This document shows, piece by piece, positions 17,862-26,806 of a DNA stretch of 64,000 bases. This stretch comes from Streptococcus mitis (GTDB taxonomy: Bacteria; Bacillota; Bacilli; Lactobacillales; Streptococcaceae): positions 62,001-126,000 of the forward strand of contig JAGZLW010000001.1 in NCBI GenBank assembly GCA_018364455.1, given 5' to 3'. The notes beneath the pieces are model-generated. The model did not search any database. It was not told the origin of the DNA and saw nothing but the letters and a program-made list of their open reading frames with translations. Every line of letters starts with the position of its first letter. Position 1 is the stretch's first letter. A program made the position numbers and the translations under genes.

Positions 17862-20102
17862 CTATCGAACACTTTCGATTTTCCAATTTTTCCAACCTTT
17901 AAAGCGTATAGCTCCTTGCTGGTCAGTTCGGTAAACTTTGCTATTGATAGTTTCCAGTCGTGTCAAGGTTTCCTGATGGGGGAGTTTCGTTCGATTGTTC
18001 TTTCCAACTGAGATGAGAGTCATCTCTGGTTTGAGATGTTCTAAAAAGGCTGAATTTGATGATTTTTTAGAGCCATGTTGGCCAGCTTTCAAAACATCCA
18101 CTTCTAGGTCAGGATATTGCCTCAGCAAGTCCCTCTCTCCTTTCTCCTCCAAATTTCCAGTGAAAAGAAAGTTTTTATCCAAGAGTTTCCCATACAAAAC
18201 CAGGGAATTTTCATGATCTCCATCTCCAATTTTCCCTGGAGATAGGACTTCTAACTGACTTCCAAAAATTGGCAAGTTCTCTCCAACTGTCACACTGCGC
18301 ACCTTTGTTTTAGTAGCCTCTAGTTCTGCCACAAATTCCTTCTGTTTCAAACTGCCTTTTGACACTAAAATTTCGCCTACATGGAAAGCCTTGGCCACTT
18401 CCAACAAATCTCCAATATGCTCCTTGTCCGTGTTAGTCAAAATTAGCTGGTCAATCTTGGCTACTCCGCGACTTTTAAGATAGGGTATCAAGCTTCGCTG
18501 AGCATTGCTGGTCGTCGCCTTTTCTTGCCATTTTTCGATTTTCTTATCAGATTCTGCCTTGCCACCTACGTCTAGGAGAATGGTTTTCCCAGTTACATCC
18601 CGTAGGAAAATACTTTCGCCTTGCCCCACATCCAGCATGGTGATTTCATTTTCCAGTGGATACTTGGTCAAGAAAAAGAGACCTGTAACCAATAAGCTCA
18701 ATACTGCTAGCCTTTTAATGTTTTTCCTCAAATCATAAACTAAAGCCAAGGAAATTAACAACAAGATTAAAAGCCATGCATTGGGTTGTCCAAAGACCAG
18801 AGGTCTACTTGCCACCTGCGATACCAAGCGAATCATCCCCTCCAACCATTCAAAAATAAAATTAAGCTGAATGACTGGATAGAGAAAGGAAAGGGCAAAT
18901 AAGATAGACAAGAGCGGTAAGAAGACTAAGTCAAATAGAAAGGAAAAGACAAAGGTCAAAAGGATAGACCAAGGCTGAAATTCTGCAAAATAGAAGGATA
19001 AAATGGGTAATATTCCCAAGGAAATGACCAGACTTTCTCTGGCAATAGCCTTGATCCCCTCCCCTTCTTTGCTGGTCATGGTCAAGATAAAAGCATAAGC
19101 GCAGGACAAGACACCTCCTGCTGTCAAGAAAAAGTTGGGCATGACAATAAAGAGGACAAGCACCGTCAAGGCAAAATTATCCAAGCCCTTAACACCATGT
19201 TGAGCCAGTAACTTTTGCAAAAGACTGCGAATGACCGAGGCTGAAAATCCAGTTAGGCCTGCATAGATAAGGGAAAATGGATAAGTCAGAAATTTCAACT
19301 TTTCTTGGGTCAAGCCCAATCGCAAGAGAAGTTTCTTAAATCCGTCCATGAAAAAACCTACCTGCATGCCCGACAAGGCAAAAAGATGGATAATTCCTAG
19401 ACTAGAATAAAGCTCATTCATCTCCTCAAAATCTGTGTCCAGATGCCCTAACAAGAGACCTGTCATGTAATTGCTCATAGGGTCTGGAAAATGCGTCTTA
19501 ATCCAAACTACAGCCTTACGGCGTAAACTGGACAGGTTTTCACCTATATCCCAACTGCCGACTTTTTGAAGCGACTGGATTCTTTTGATATTTAGAGTCT
19601 GGTAAATCCCCTGAGTCTTCAGATAGGCTTGATAGTCAAAGCCACCAAAATTTCTCTGCCCTTCTGGCTCTAAAAGTTTTCCTTCTAGTTTCAAATCATG
19701 AAGGGCTGTTAAAGCTTGAAAGGCTTCTTTCTCCTCCTCGGATTGGAGTTTATAATAGACTTGAAAAATGCGTCCATCAGACTTGCCACGGAAGGATAGA
19801 CTATCACCATTAACCTTAATAGTATCGGGCAAAATCCGTACCCTTTCAACAGAATCCGCCAAATTTTGACTCGCTTGACTCTGTTGCCAATTTTGAAACA
19901 GAAACCAAAAGCCAAAGACTCCACAAATCACTAGAACTTTGCTAGCAGGTTTCCAAGGAAATTGGAAAAAAAGACAGACTAGCAGAAAAACGAAGCCCAA
20001 CAAAGCAAGATAGGATGCTGAAAAAATGGCGTAGTAAAGCCAAAGTAACAGAAAACTTAGGTAAATTAGGGGAATAGAGAAATTCTTAATCCACTGTAAC
20101 AT
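17862..20102 (-). CDS. comEC: Competence DNA-uptake channel ComEC
   Basis: ComEC forms the inner-membrane channel for single-stranded DNA in transformation. The 746 residues show N-terminal membrane helices (about 10-65), an OB-like soluble part, the central Competence domain with many helices (about 210-480), and a C-terminal metallo-beta-lactamase-like domain starting at MLDVGQGESIFLRD. The metal motif of that domain is degraded: TNTDKEHIG at 556-564 in place of the usual H.DxDH pattern. It overlaps comEA by 17 bases. It is also known as celB in pneumococcus and is part of the late competence set. Confidence 0.95.
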   Translation of the reverse strand: MLQWIKNFSIPLIYLSFLLLWLYYAIFSASYLALLGFVFLLVCLFFQFPWKPASKVLVICGVFGFWFLFQNWQQSQASQNLADSVERVRILPDTIKVNGDSLSFRGKSDGRIFQVYYKLQSEEEKEAFQALTALHDLKLEGKLLEPEGQRNFGGFDYQAYLKTQGIYQTLNIKRIQSLQKVGSWDIGENLSSLRRKAVVWIKTHFPDPMSNYMTGLLLGHLDTDFEEMNELYSSLGIIHLFALSGMQVGFFMDGFKKLLLRLGLTQEKLKFLTYPFSLIYAGLTGFSASVIRSLLQKLLAQHGVKGLDNFALTVLVLFIVMPNFFLTAGGVLSCAYAFILTMTSKEGEGIKAIARESLVISLGILPILSFYFAEFQPWSILLTFVFSFLFDLVFLPLLSILFALSFLYPVIQLNFIFEWLEGMIRLVSQVASRPLVFGQPNAWLLILLLISLALVYDLRKNIKRLAVLSLLVTGLFFLTKYPLENEITMLDVGQGESIFLRDVTGKTILLDVGGKAESDKKIEKWQEKATTSNAQRSLIPYLKSRGVAKIDQLILTNTDKEHIGDLLEVAKAFHVGEILVSKGSLKQKEFVAELEATKTKVRSVTVGENLPIFGSQLEVLSPGKIGDGDHENSLVLYGKLLDKNFLFTGNLEEKGERDLLRQYPDLEVDVLKAGQHGSKKSSNSAFLEHLKPEMTLISVGKNNRTKLPHQETLTRLETINSKVYRTDQQGAIRFKGWKNWKIESVR

Positions 20103-20736
20103 AGTCTTTTAGCTTTTCTATCGTTTTAGCACCAATGCCAGAGACCTTCTTAAGTTCATCAACCGACTTGAATTTCCCATTTGCCTCACGATGGTCGATA
20201 ATATCCTGAGCTCGTTTTCCTCCCAGTCCCTTGACCTGCTTGAGTTCTTCCAGACTGGCCTTGTTGAGATTGACCTTCTTGTCCTTGCTTGTTGAAGAAG
20301 GCGCTCCAGAACCTGCCTGTTGACTAGCTGATTCTTCTCCCTTAGTAGGAACGTAAACCAGAGCCTCATCACTAACTTTCTGAGCTAGATTGAGCGACTT
20401 GCTGTCTGCTTGCTCTGTCAAACCACCAGCCTTCTGAACGGCATCATTGACCCGACTACCTACAGGCAAATCATAAATCCCTGGCGATTTTACAGCACCT
20501 TTCACATCTACTGTGATTAGATCTTGTTCAACAGGTTCTTCCTTTTCTTCCTTCTTCACATCCTTTTCGGTCGATGAATCCTTGGAAACAGCTGCAACTT
20601 CTGCCTGCAAATTCGTTTCCTTGACAGGTGTTTCTGGAGCTGGTTTTAGTAGGAAAAATCCTCCTACAAGCAAGCCCAGACCAGTACAGATGACAATAAT
20701 TTTATACTCTTTGATTTTCTCGATAATTACTTCCAT
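20086..20736 (-). CDS. comEA: Competence DNA receptor ComEA
   Basis: ComEA binds double-stranded DNA at the cell surface and passes it to ComEC. The 216 residues have one membrane anchor (about 13-30, VICTGLGLLVGGFFLL), a linker rich in Glu/Lys/Ser, a SLBB-like domain (ITVDVKGAVKSPGIYDLP near 75-92), and a C-terminal pair of helix-hairpin-helix motifs (NLNKASLEELKQVKGLGGKRA and KKVSGIGAKTIEKLKDY, each quoted in part). AGAGAGGAG lies 6 bases before the ATG. A perfect com-box is 19 bases upstream of the start. Confidence 0.96.
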   Translation of the reverse strand: MEVIIEKIKEYKIIVICTGLGLLVGGFFLLKPAPETPVKETNLQAEVAAVSKDSSTEKDVKKEEKEEPVEQDLITVDVKGAVKSPGIYDLPVGSRVNDAVQKAGGLTEQADSKSLNLAQKVSDEALVYVPTKGEESASQQAGSGAPSSTSKDKKVNLNKASLEELKQVKGLGGKRAQDIIDHREANGKFKSVDELKKVSGIGAKTIEKLKDYVTVD

Positions 20737-20755
20737 ATTTTCTCCTCTCTTAAAT

Positions 20756-20763
20756 TATTCGTA
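20756..20763 (-). promoter_or_regulatory. Com-box (SigX/ComX -10 element) of comEA-comEC
   Basis: The minus strand reads TACGAATA, the exact consensus for the alternative competence sigma factor, preceded by the T-rich stretch expected upstream. It lies 19 bases before the comEA ATG, so the operon should be silent except during competence. Confidence 0.9.
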
Positions 20764-20777
20764 AGAGGAAGAAAAAA

Positions 20778-20801
20778 CAGTTGAAAATTTCTTCTCAACT
20801 G
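20778..20801 (-). terminator. Terminator after the GNAT acetyltransferase gene
   Basis: The stem CAGTTGA / TCAACTG with a run of six T on the minus strand. Its T-tract forms the T-rich upstream part of the com-box promoter. Confidence 0.75.
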
Positions 20802-20802
20802 C

Positions 20803-21372
20803 TTATTTATTTGCAAAATAGTCTTCCTTGGTCAAGACATAATGAACTCTTGTCACGATTCGGTCTTCTTCATGCTGGTCCATACAAGCATAAGCTTCTT
20901 CGTGGGAAAAACGCATTCCTGATTTCTCCATGACCTTTCCTGACGCGGGATTAGCCTTATCGTATAAAGCAACTAACTTATTCATTCCTATATTCTCAAA
21001 AGCTAGCTCAATTACGGCACGATTGGCTTCTGTCGTCAATCCTTGATTCCAATACTTTTTATTGATAATGTAGCCAATAGCCGCCTTCTTAAGAGCAGGA
21101 TCAATCTTATGCAAATCAATGGTTCCGATAAATTTGCCATTGCTTTTTAGTTCTATTCCCCACCGTCCCAAGGAATTGGACAAGTAGAACTGAGCAATGT
21201 TATTCTTGGTTTCTTCCAAGCTTTGATTGGTTGGAAAAGTGTAGCGCGTATTATCCTTGTCCGAGGCATAGGCAAACATTGCTTCCGCATCATCCAAGGT
21301 TACAGGTCTAAGCAATAAACGCTCTGTCTCGACTATGGGATACCGAGCTAGTTTTAAAAAGATTGATTCCAT
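20803..21372 (-). CDS. GNAT family N-acetyltransferase (RimJ/RimL type)
   Basis: A 189-residue acetyltransferase of the GNAT fold. Visible marks are ETERLLLRPVTLDDAEAMFAYASD at the start (quoted as ETERLLLRPV), IGTIDLHKID, and the acetyl-CoA binding helix GYIINKKYWNQGLTTEA. The end has NPASGKVMEKSGMRF, typical of the RimJ/RimL branch. That branch modifies ribosomal protein N-termini or small molecules; the target here is unknown. It stands alone between phoH and the com-box promoter, with a terminator behind it. Confidence 0.85.
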   Translation of the reverse strand: MESIFLKLARYPIVETERLLLRPVTLDDAEAMFAYASDKDNTRYTFPTNQSLEETKNNIAQFYLSNSLGRWGIELKSNGKFIGTIDLHKIDPALKKAAIGYIINKKYWNQGLTTEANRAVIELAFENIGMNKLVALYDKANPASGKVMEKSGMRFSHEEAYACMDQHEEDRIVTRVHYVLTKEDYFANK

Positions 21373-21479
21373 ATATTTCTTCCACTTAAAACGTTTCTAA
21401 TCTAATATAAAGATATTGAATGAAATATTTAAAACGCAAATTTATACTTGGTATTGAGATAACTTTAAGTACAAAAGAA

Positions 21480-22484
21480 CTATCCTTCAGACAGAGGTTG
21501 AGACTCTAATTCTTCACTCTCTTCTTTTTTAACCGGTGCTGGTTCATAAGCTCGGATAATCTGAGCGACAACAGGATGGCGAACCACATCCTTAGCTGAA
21601 AAATGAACAAAGTCAATCTGATGGATGTTCTTGAGTTTTTCTTGAGCGTCAATCAAACCGGACTTGACATTCCGCGGCAGGTCAATCTGACTGATATCCC
21701 CATTGACAATCATCTTAGAATTAAAACCTAAACGAGTCAAAAACATCTTCATCTGCATAATGGTCGTATTTTGCGCCTCATCGAGAATGACAAAGGCATC
21801 ATCCAAGGTCCGTCCACGCATATAGGCAAGGGGAGCAATCTCGATAATTTCACGTTCCATGAGTCGAGTTGTTTGGTCTTTCCCCAGAATCTGATACAAG
21901 GCATCATAAACAGGTCTAAGGTAAGGATCTACCTTCTCCTTAAGATCACCCGGAAGAAAACCTAGACTCTCTCCAGCTTCCACTGCCGGGCGTGTTAGGA
22001 TAATCCGCTTAACCTGCCCACGTTTAAGGGCTGTCACTGCCAAGGTCACTGCAAGAAAGGTCTTCCCTGTTCCTGCAGGTCCGATTCCAAAGGTCACATC
22101 ATGCTGTTTGACACTATCCACATAAAGCTTTTGACCTAAGGTTTTGACACGAATAGGCTTCCCTGTATTGTCCTTGATAATTTCTTCTTCATAAAGGGCG
22201 ACAAACTTGTCTATTTCATCGTTTTTGACCATACTAATTGCAGTCACTACATCTGGTGTACCAACGGTCATCCCACGGTTCACCAAGACCATCAAAGCTT
22301 GGATAACCTGACGAGCTTCCTCGCAAGCAGACTCTTCTCCCAAAACCTGGACAATCTCCGTACGAGCATGAATCACCACATCAAGCTCTTCTTCCATCAA
22401 ACGAAGATGGCGTTCATTGGAACCAAAAAGATGAAACAAGTCATCTGGATGACTCAGTTGAATGTCTATTGAATGTTCCTTCAA
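21480..22484 (-). CDS. phoH: PhoH-like ATPase (TTG start)
   Basis: PhoH proteins are P-loop ATPases with helicase-like features, probably acting on RNA. The 334 residues have an N-terminal SLHPDD-type region (QLSHPDDLFHLFGSNERH), Walker A GPAGTGKT near residue 130, LTRPAVEAGESLGFLPGD, and Walker B FVILDEAQNTT. The start is TTG at 22484 with GAGAGG 8 bases upstream; no ATG at that position fits. The C-terminus ends in a Glu-rich tail (KKEESEELESQ). The transcript probably begins just upstream; yozE-like and cvfB genes precede it in the same direction. Confidence 0.92.
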   Translation of the reverse strand: MKEHSIDIQLSHPDDLFHLFGSNERHLRLMEEELDVVIHARTEIVQVLGEESACEEARQVIQALMVLVNRGMTVGTPDVVTAISMVKNDEIDKFVALYEEEIIKDNTGKPIRVKTLGQKLYVDSVKQHDVTFGIGPAGTGKTFLAVTLAVTALKRGQVKRIILTRPAVEAGESLGFLPGDLKEKVDPYLRPVYDALYQILGKDQTTRLMEREIIEIAPLAYMRGRTLDDAFVILDEAQNTTIMQMKMFLTRLGFNSKMIVNGDISQIDLPRNVKSGLIDAQEKLKNIHQIDFVHFSAKDVVRHPVVAQIIRAYEPAPVKKEESEELESQPLSEG

Positions 22485-22568
22485 ATAAAGAACCTCTCTA
22501 ATCCTTTTATTTCTTTTTATTATAGCAAAGGGGTGGAGAAATTACTAGCCCAAACCCAATGAATCATG

Positions 22569-22784
22569 CTAGTGTTCTAAGTATTCTTGCCAGATAGCGT
22601 CAAAGTCTCCTAGGTTAAAAGAGAAACTGGCATGTTCCTCTAAAAAGCGACTCACCTCATCAAAATCATCGGTGTGTTTTGGGAAGGAAGACTCTTCAAA
22701 AGCTAGGTCTGCCAAGATAGCTTTGGGACTGTTACTTTTAGGATTGCGCTCGGTCATGAGCCAAGTGTAAAATGATTTTCTCAT
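22569..22784 (-). CDS. YozE family protein (UPF0346)
   Basis: A 71-residue acidic protein of the YozE SAM-like family, function unknown. The family start is recognisable ([20 protein letters not shown]) with the C-terminal [14 protein letters not shown]. It lies 8 bases downstream of cvfB and 84 bases before phoH, a conserved order in streptococci. A cytosolic helical protein is predicted; no catalytic motif is visible. Confidence 0.9.
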   Translation of the reverse strand: MRKSFYTWLMTERNPKSNSPKAILADLAFEESSFPKHTDDFDEVSRFLEEHASFSFNLGDFDAIWQEYLEH

Positions 22785-22792
22785 AAGTCTCC

Positions 22793-23647
22793 CTAGATCA
22801 ACTCTGTACCAAACTGGTCTTGCTTGATTTTACCAGCCTTCATCAAGCCACCAAGTGCCTTTTTAAACTGACCCTTAGAAATTCCAAAGATTGCCTTGAT
22901 GTCGTCTGGAGATGACTTATCATTTAAGGTCATGAAACCGCCATTGCTTTCCAAGTAGGTCAAAATCATCTGAGCATCATTTTCCAACATTTCAAAAGAA
23001 CGTGGTTTGAGGGAGAGGTTCAAGGTACGGTCCACTTCACGGAAACCAATGACACGCGCATCTAGAACTTGTCCCAAACGTGGCTCTGCGTAACGCTCGC
23101 TAGGATGGATAAAGCCAAGCATGTTATTTTCTGGTAGGTAAACAAAAGTTCCTGACAGCTTGAGGCGGTAAACAATGGCTGGCCAGTTTTGGTTCTGCAT
23201 GTTGTTGTAGGCAGGACGAGCTAGACGTTGGAAGTCTTCTTGATAGGCCAAGAGGCCCCAGATACGGTCTTTCTTGTCCACTTCAAGACTGATGTAGAGT
23301 TGGTCGCCCTTCTTAGGCCAGAGTTCCTTGAGCTCAGGGAGAATATCGAGTGACACAACGATTTCCTTGTCAGGAAGGCCTGTATCCACAAAGACACCCA
23401 AGTCTTTACGAACTTCCGTTACAGTTCCCCAACCAAATTGGTCCTGAGTGGCAGTCACTTCTATGGTTGTCAGGCGGAGTTTTTGCTTCATATCCGTGTA
23501 GGCAAAACCTTTGACCGTATCCCCTACTGTATGTTGACCTTCTTCCTTAGCAAGAGCATAGGTTTGACCATCCTTTTGCACAAAGTAAAAACGGTCGTTT
23601 TCATCGATGATGAGTCCAACGATAAAACTTGCAAGATTTGTATTCAT
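22793..23647 (-). CDS. cvfB: S1-domain RNA-binding protein CvfB
   Basis: CvfB-type proteins contain tandem S1 domains and a winged helix, bind RNA, and affect virulence in staphylococci. The 284 residues show an S1-like repeat in [19 protein letters not shown] and another near [19 protein letters not shown], then a C-terminal winged-helix region ([20 protein letters not shown]). The start at 23647 ([11 protein letters not shown]) has AAGGAAA and replaces a frame 13 codons longer. It lies 59 bases after frr. Confidence 0.9.
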   Translation of the reverse strand: MNTNLASFIVGLIIDENDRFYFVQKDGQTYALAKEEGQHTVGDTVKGFAYTDMKQKLRLTTIEVTATQDQFGWGTVTEVRKDLGVFVDTGLPDKEIVVSLDILPELKELWPKKGDQLYISLEVDKKDRIWGLLAYQEDFQRLARPAYNNMQNQNWPAIVYRLKLSGTFVYLPENNMLGFIHPSERYAEPRLGQVLDARVIGFREVDRTLNLSLKPRSFEMLENDAQMILTYLESNGGFMTLNDKSSPDDIKAIFGISKGQFKKALGGLMKAGKIKQDQFGTELI

Positions 23648-23706
23648 ATTTCCTTCTTTCGAATAAAACTCAGCCAGCAATGCCAACTGAGTTTTTCTGT
23701 TTATTT

Positions 23707-24264
23707 TTAGACTTCCAAAAGTTCTTTCTCTTTGTTGGCAGTCATGTCGTCGATGTGCTTGACAGCATCGTCTGTTACTTTTTGAATATCTTTTTCAAGA
23801 GTCTTCAATTCGTCTTCAGTGATTTCTTTTGCTTTTTCTTGTTTCTTAGCTTCGTCCATAGCATCGCGACGGATATTGCGGACAGCCACTTTAGCATTTT
23901 CGCCGACCTTCTTCACTTCTTTAGCAAGGTCACGACGAGTTTCTTCTGTTAGAGCTGGGATAACCAAGCGAATCACAGAACCGTCGTTAGCTGGTGTGAT
24001 ACCAAGATCAGAAGCGTTCAAGGCACGTTCGATGTCTTTCAATGAAGACTTGTCAAATGGTGTGACCAACAAAACACGCGCTTCTGGAATGGTGATTGAA
24101 GCGATTTGGTTAAGAGGAGTTTCTACTCCATAGTATTCTACATGTACACGGTCAAGCAAGCTTGCATTGGCACGACCAGCACGGATACCACCAAATTCAC
24201 GAGCAAGTGATTGGTGAGACTGGGTCATTCTCTCTTTAGCTTTTTCAATAATTGCGTTAGCCAT
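23707..24264 (-). CDS. frr: Ribosome recycling factor
   Basis: RRF with EF-G splits post-termination ribosomes. The 185-residue length is standard. The family start ([24 protein letters not shown]) and the central [15 protein letters not shown] are present, as is the helical [26 protein letters not shown] region (each quoted within limits). It lies 8 bases after pyrH; pyrH-frr is a near-universal bacterial pair. Confidence 0.98.
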   Translation of the reverse strand: MANAIIEKAKERMTQSHQSLAREFGGIRAGRANASLLDRVHVEYYGVETPLNQIASITIPEARVLLVTPFDKSSLKDIERALNASDLGITPANDGSVIRLVIPALTEETRRDLAKEVKKVGENAKVAVRNIRRDAMDEAKKQEKAKEITEDELKTLEKDIQKVTDDAVKHIDDMTANKEKELLEV

Positions 24265-24272
24265 AATCTTTC

Positions 24273-25010
24273 TTATTCCTTTTCTTCGATATTATTTGAA
24301 ACTGTTGTTCCGATATTTTCACCAAATACGACACGTTTGATGTTGCCTGGTTGGTTCATGTTAAAGACAACCAAGTCAATGTCGTTGTCCATTGAGAGGG
24401 TTGAAGCTGTTGAGTCCATGATACGGAGACCTTTATTGATAACATCACGGTGGGTCAATTCTTCAAATTTAACAGCTGTCTTGTCCTTCTTAGGATCGGC
24501 ATTGTAAACACCATCAACACCATTTTTAGCCATGAGGATGGCATCCGCTTCGATTTCAGCTGCACGAAGGGCTGCTGTTGTATCAGTTGAGAAGTAAGGT
24601 GAACCAATTCCTGCACCAAAGATAACGATACGGCCTTTTTCAAGGTGACGAAGGGCACGTCCACGTACGTAAGGCTCTGCCACTTGTTGCATGGCAATAG
24701 CTGTTTGTACACGCGTATCGACACCAACTTGTTGCAATGAATCTGCCATCACAAGAGCATTCATAACAGTCCCAAGCATTCCTGTGTAATCTGCCTGAAC
24801 GCGGTCCATTCCTGCTTCAGCAGCAGGTTCTCCACGCCAGAGATTTCCTCCACCGATAACAAGGGCAATTTCGATACCTAAGCTATGAACTTCTTGAATC
24901 TCTTTTGCGATTGTTTGAACTGTTTGGATATCAATCCCTACGCCACGTTCACCGGCAAGGGCTTCACCTGATAACTTGATTAAAATACGTTTATACTTGG
25001 GATTCGCCAT
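24273..25010 (-). CDS. pyrH: UMP kinase
   Basis: Phosphorylates UMP to UDP; UTP inhibits it and GTP activates it in Gram-positives. The 245 residues show [17 protein letters not shown] at the start, [10 protein letters not shown] near residue 53, and the GTDTRAA-like [11 protein letters not shown] stretch. The ATG at 25010 (MANPKYKR) is preferred over a GTG two codons upstream because GGAG is 7 bases before the ATG but almost touches the GTG. A TGATAAAAT extended -10 lies about 35 bases upstream. It is co-transcribed with frr. Confidence 0.97.
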   Translation of the reverse strand: MANPKYKRILIKLSGEALAGERGVGIDIQTVQTIAKEIQEVHSLGIEIALVIGGGNLWRGEPAAEAGMDRVQADYTGMLGTVMNALVMADSLQQVGVDTRVQTAIAMQQVAEPYVRGRALRHLEKGRIVIFGAGIGSPYFSTDTTAALRAAEIEADAILMAKNGVDGVYNADPKKDKTAVKFEELTHRDVINKGLRIMDSTASTLSMDNDIDLVVFNMNQPGNIKRVVFGENIGTTVSNNIEEKE

Positions 25011-25093
25011 TTTCACTCTCCTTTTTTTATCCTACCTATTTTATCACAATTTCTAAGATTTTTATAGTATCATGAGCAATTCTTTGAAAAAAA

Positions 25094-26428
25094 TTAGACC
25101 GTTAAAAATTCCTCTAAGTCATCAAGGGCACGCTCTGCAATTTTTTCATAACGAGCCTTCTTATCACGGATACGTTCTCCTTCCAACTCCTTGATAATTC
25201 CGAAATTGACATTCATCGGTTGGAAATGTTTGCTGTCGGCATGGGTGATGTAATGAGCCAGACTTCCAATCGCTGTTGTTTCTGGGAAAATAGCCTGGCT
25301 TTCTCCCTTGAAAAGACGAGCCGCGTTAATTCCCGCAACTAAGCCTGACGCCGCTGATTCAACATAACCCTCTACACCCGTCATCTGACCAGCAAAGAAG
25401 AGATTTGGTTGTTTCTTAGAACGGTAAGTCTGCTCAAGAAGATTTGGTGAATCCATATAAGAATTGCGGTGCATGACACCATAACGAACAAACTCAGCAT
25501 TTTCAAGACCTGGAATCATTTGGAAAACACGTTTTTGTTCTCCCCATTTAAGGTGAGTTTGAAATCCAACGATATTGTAAAGACTACCTGCCGCATTATC
25601 CTGACGAAGTTGAACCACCGCATAAGGTGTTTTGAATTCTCCATCACGAGGGCCTGTGTAGTCGTCTGGATACTCAAGACCGACTGGTTTCATAGGACCA
25701 TAAAGCATGGTTTTAATGCCACGTTTTGCCATGACTTCAATCGGCATGCATCCTTCAAAATACTTTTCTTTTTCAAAAGAATTAAGCGGTGCTTCTTCAG
25801 CATTGACCAAAGCTTCATGGAAATCCATAAACTCTTGCTTGGTCATAGGGGCATTGAGGTAGGCCGCTTCTCCCTTGTCATAACGAGACTTGAGATAGAC
25901 CTTGCTCATATCGATAGTATTGACATCGATAATAGGCGCTGCCGCATCGTAGAAATAGAAACCATCACCGTCATTAAGGGAATGAATCTTTTCAGCCAAG
26001 GCATCGCTAGTCAAGGGACCAGTAGCGACAACCGTAATAACATCCGTCGGCAATTCTGTAATTTCATCACGAACCACTTCAATCAAGGGATGGTTGACCA
26101 CTTTTTCGGTCACCATTTGGGAGAAACCATCACGGTCCACCGCAAGAGCTCCTCCTGCAGGAACACGGGTTGCTTCAGCAGATTCCAAGATAACTGAACC
26201 CAAGCGACGCATTTCTTCCTTGAGGAGACCCACTGCATTTGTCAGAGCATCTCCACGAAGAGAATTGGAACAAACTAACTCTGCAAAATTGTCTGTTTTG
26301 TGCTGAGGTGTTGACTTGACACCACGCATTTCATAAAGTTTAACTGGAATACCACGTTCTGCAATTTGGTAGGCTGCTTCAGAACCTGCCAAACCAGCAC
26401 CGATAACATTGATATAAGATTGAGACAC
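25094..26428 (-). CDS. trmFO: Methylenetetrahydrofolate-tRNA (uracil-54-C5) methyltransferase TrmFO
   Basis: TrmFO uses folate and FAD to methylate U54 in tRNA, making ribothymidine. The 444 residues start at a GTG ([18 protein letters not shown]) carrying the FAD dinucleotide motif [10 protein letters not shown]. The conserved [14 protein letters not shown] follows, with the C-terminal [16 protein letters not shown]. The GTG at 26428 matches the family start and has AGAGGT upstream; the frame could be extended 11 codons to an ATG. A long structured leader (about 145 bases) precedes it. An open frame of 242 codons on the plus strand inside this gene is only a shadow. Confidence 0.96.
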   Translation of the reverse strand: MSQSYINVIGAGLAGSEAAYQIAERGIPVKLYEMRGVKSTPQHKTDNFAELVCSNSLRGDALTNAVGLLKEEMRRLGSVILESAEATRVPAGGALAVDRDGFSQMVTEKVVNHPLIEVVRDEITELPTDVITVVATGPLTSDALAEKIHSLNDGDGFYFYDAAAPIIDVNTIDMSKVYLKSRYDKGEAAYLNAPMTKQEFMDFHEALVNAEEAPLNSFEKEKYFEGCMPIEVMAKRGIKTMLYGPMKPVGLEYPDDYTGPRDGEFKTPYAVVQLRQDNAAGSLYNIVGFQTHLKWGEQKRVFQMIPGLENAEFVRYGVMHRNSYMDSPNLLEQTYRSKKQPNLFFAGQMTGVEGYVESAASGLVAGINAARLFKGESQAIFPETTAIGSLAHYITHADSKHFQPMNVNFGIIKELEGERIRDKKARYEKIAERALDDLEEFLTV

Positions 26429-26444
26429 GACACTAATACCTCTT

Positions 26445-26549
26445 TGGGAGTGTGAAGACAAGGTTCACATTGAAAAAGCCAATCAAACTTAAGAGTTTTC
26501 GAATTTCTTGGCTCAGGCTGAAAAAGTCCACAGGACTTTTTCACTCCCA
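26445..26549. repeat. 105-base palindromic, multi-hairpin element in the trmFO leader
   Basis: The ends form an inverted repeat (TGGGAGTG at 26445-26452 and CACTCCCA at 26542-26549). Inside are a perfect 10-base-pair hairpin, GAAAAAGTCC / GGACTTTTTC (near 26517-26541), a GCCAA/TTGGC stem enclosing AAACT/AGTTT, and a GTGAA/TTCAC stem. It could be a small mobile repeat of the RUP or SPRITE type known in pneumococcus, or a regulatory leader of trmFO. No second copy is seen in this window. Confidence 0.6.
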
Positions 26550-26576
26550 CAAATCTTTCTAATTTTTTCTTCTACT

Positions 26577-26585
26577 AGTATAACA
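26577..26585 (-). promoter_or_regulatory. Extended -10 promoter of trmFO
   Basis: The minus strand reads TGTTATACT (extended -10), directly downstream of a terminator whose T-tract forms the spacer. It places the start near 26570, so the 105-base element is transcribed as leader. Confidence 0.6.
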
Positions 26586-26590
26586 AAAAA

Positions 26591-26612
26591 AGGGAAGAAG
26601 GCAAACTTCCCT
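26591..26612 (-). terminator. Terminator of the tmk-holB-yabA-rsmI unit
   Basis: The stem AGGGAAG / CTTCCCT with a T7-like tail on the minus strand. It lies just beyond the BOX element that follows rsmI. Confidence 0.75.
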
Positions 26613-26615
26613 GTT

Positions 26616-26806
26616 TATACTCAATAAAAATCAAAGAGCAAACTAGCCACAGGTTGCTCAAAGCACTGCTTTGAAGTTGTAGATAGAACTGACGAAGTCA
26701 GCTCAAAACACCTATTTTGAGGTTGTGGATAGAACTGACTAAGTCAGTAACCACAACTACGGCAAGGCGACGTTGACGCGGTTTAAAGAGATTTTCGAAG
26801 AGTATT
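26616..26806 (-). repeat. BOX repeat element (boxA-boxB-boxC) at the rsmI 3' end
   Basis: The plus strand contains CTACGGCAAGGCGACGTTGACG, of which the first 20 bases differ from the standard BOX-A1R sequence at one position; this is boxA. One or two boxB units (TGACTTCGTCAGTTCTATCT type) and a boxC end (CTTTGATTTTTATTGAGTAT) follow on the minus strand. The boxA end reaches the rsmI stop codon. Confidence 0.92.

Noticed and set aside
25469..26197. A 242-codon open frame on the plus strand within trmFO
   Set aside because: It lies fully antisense to a clear, conserved gene. It has no ribosome site or promoter, and its composition is that of a reverse-complement shadow.
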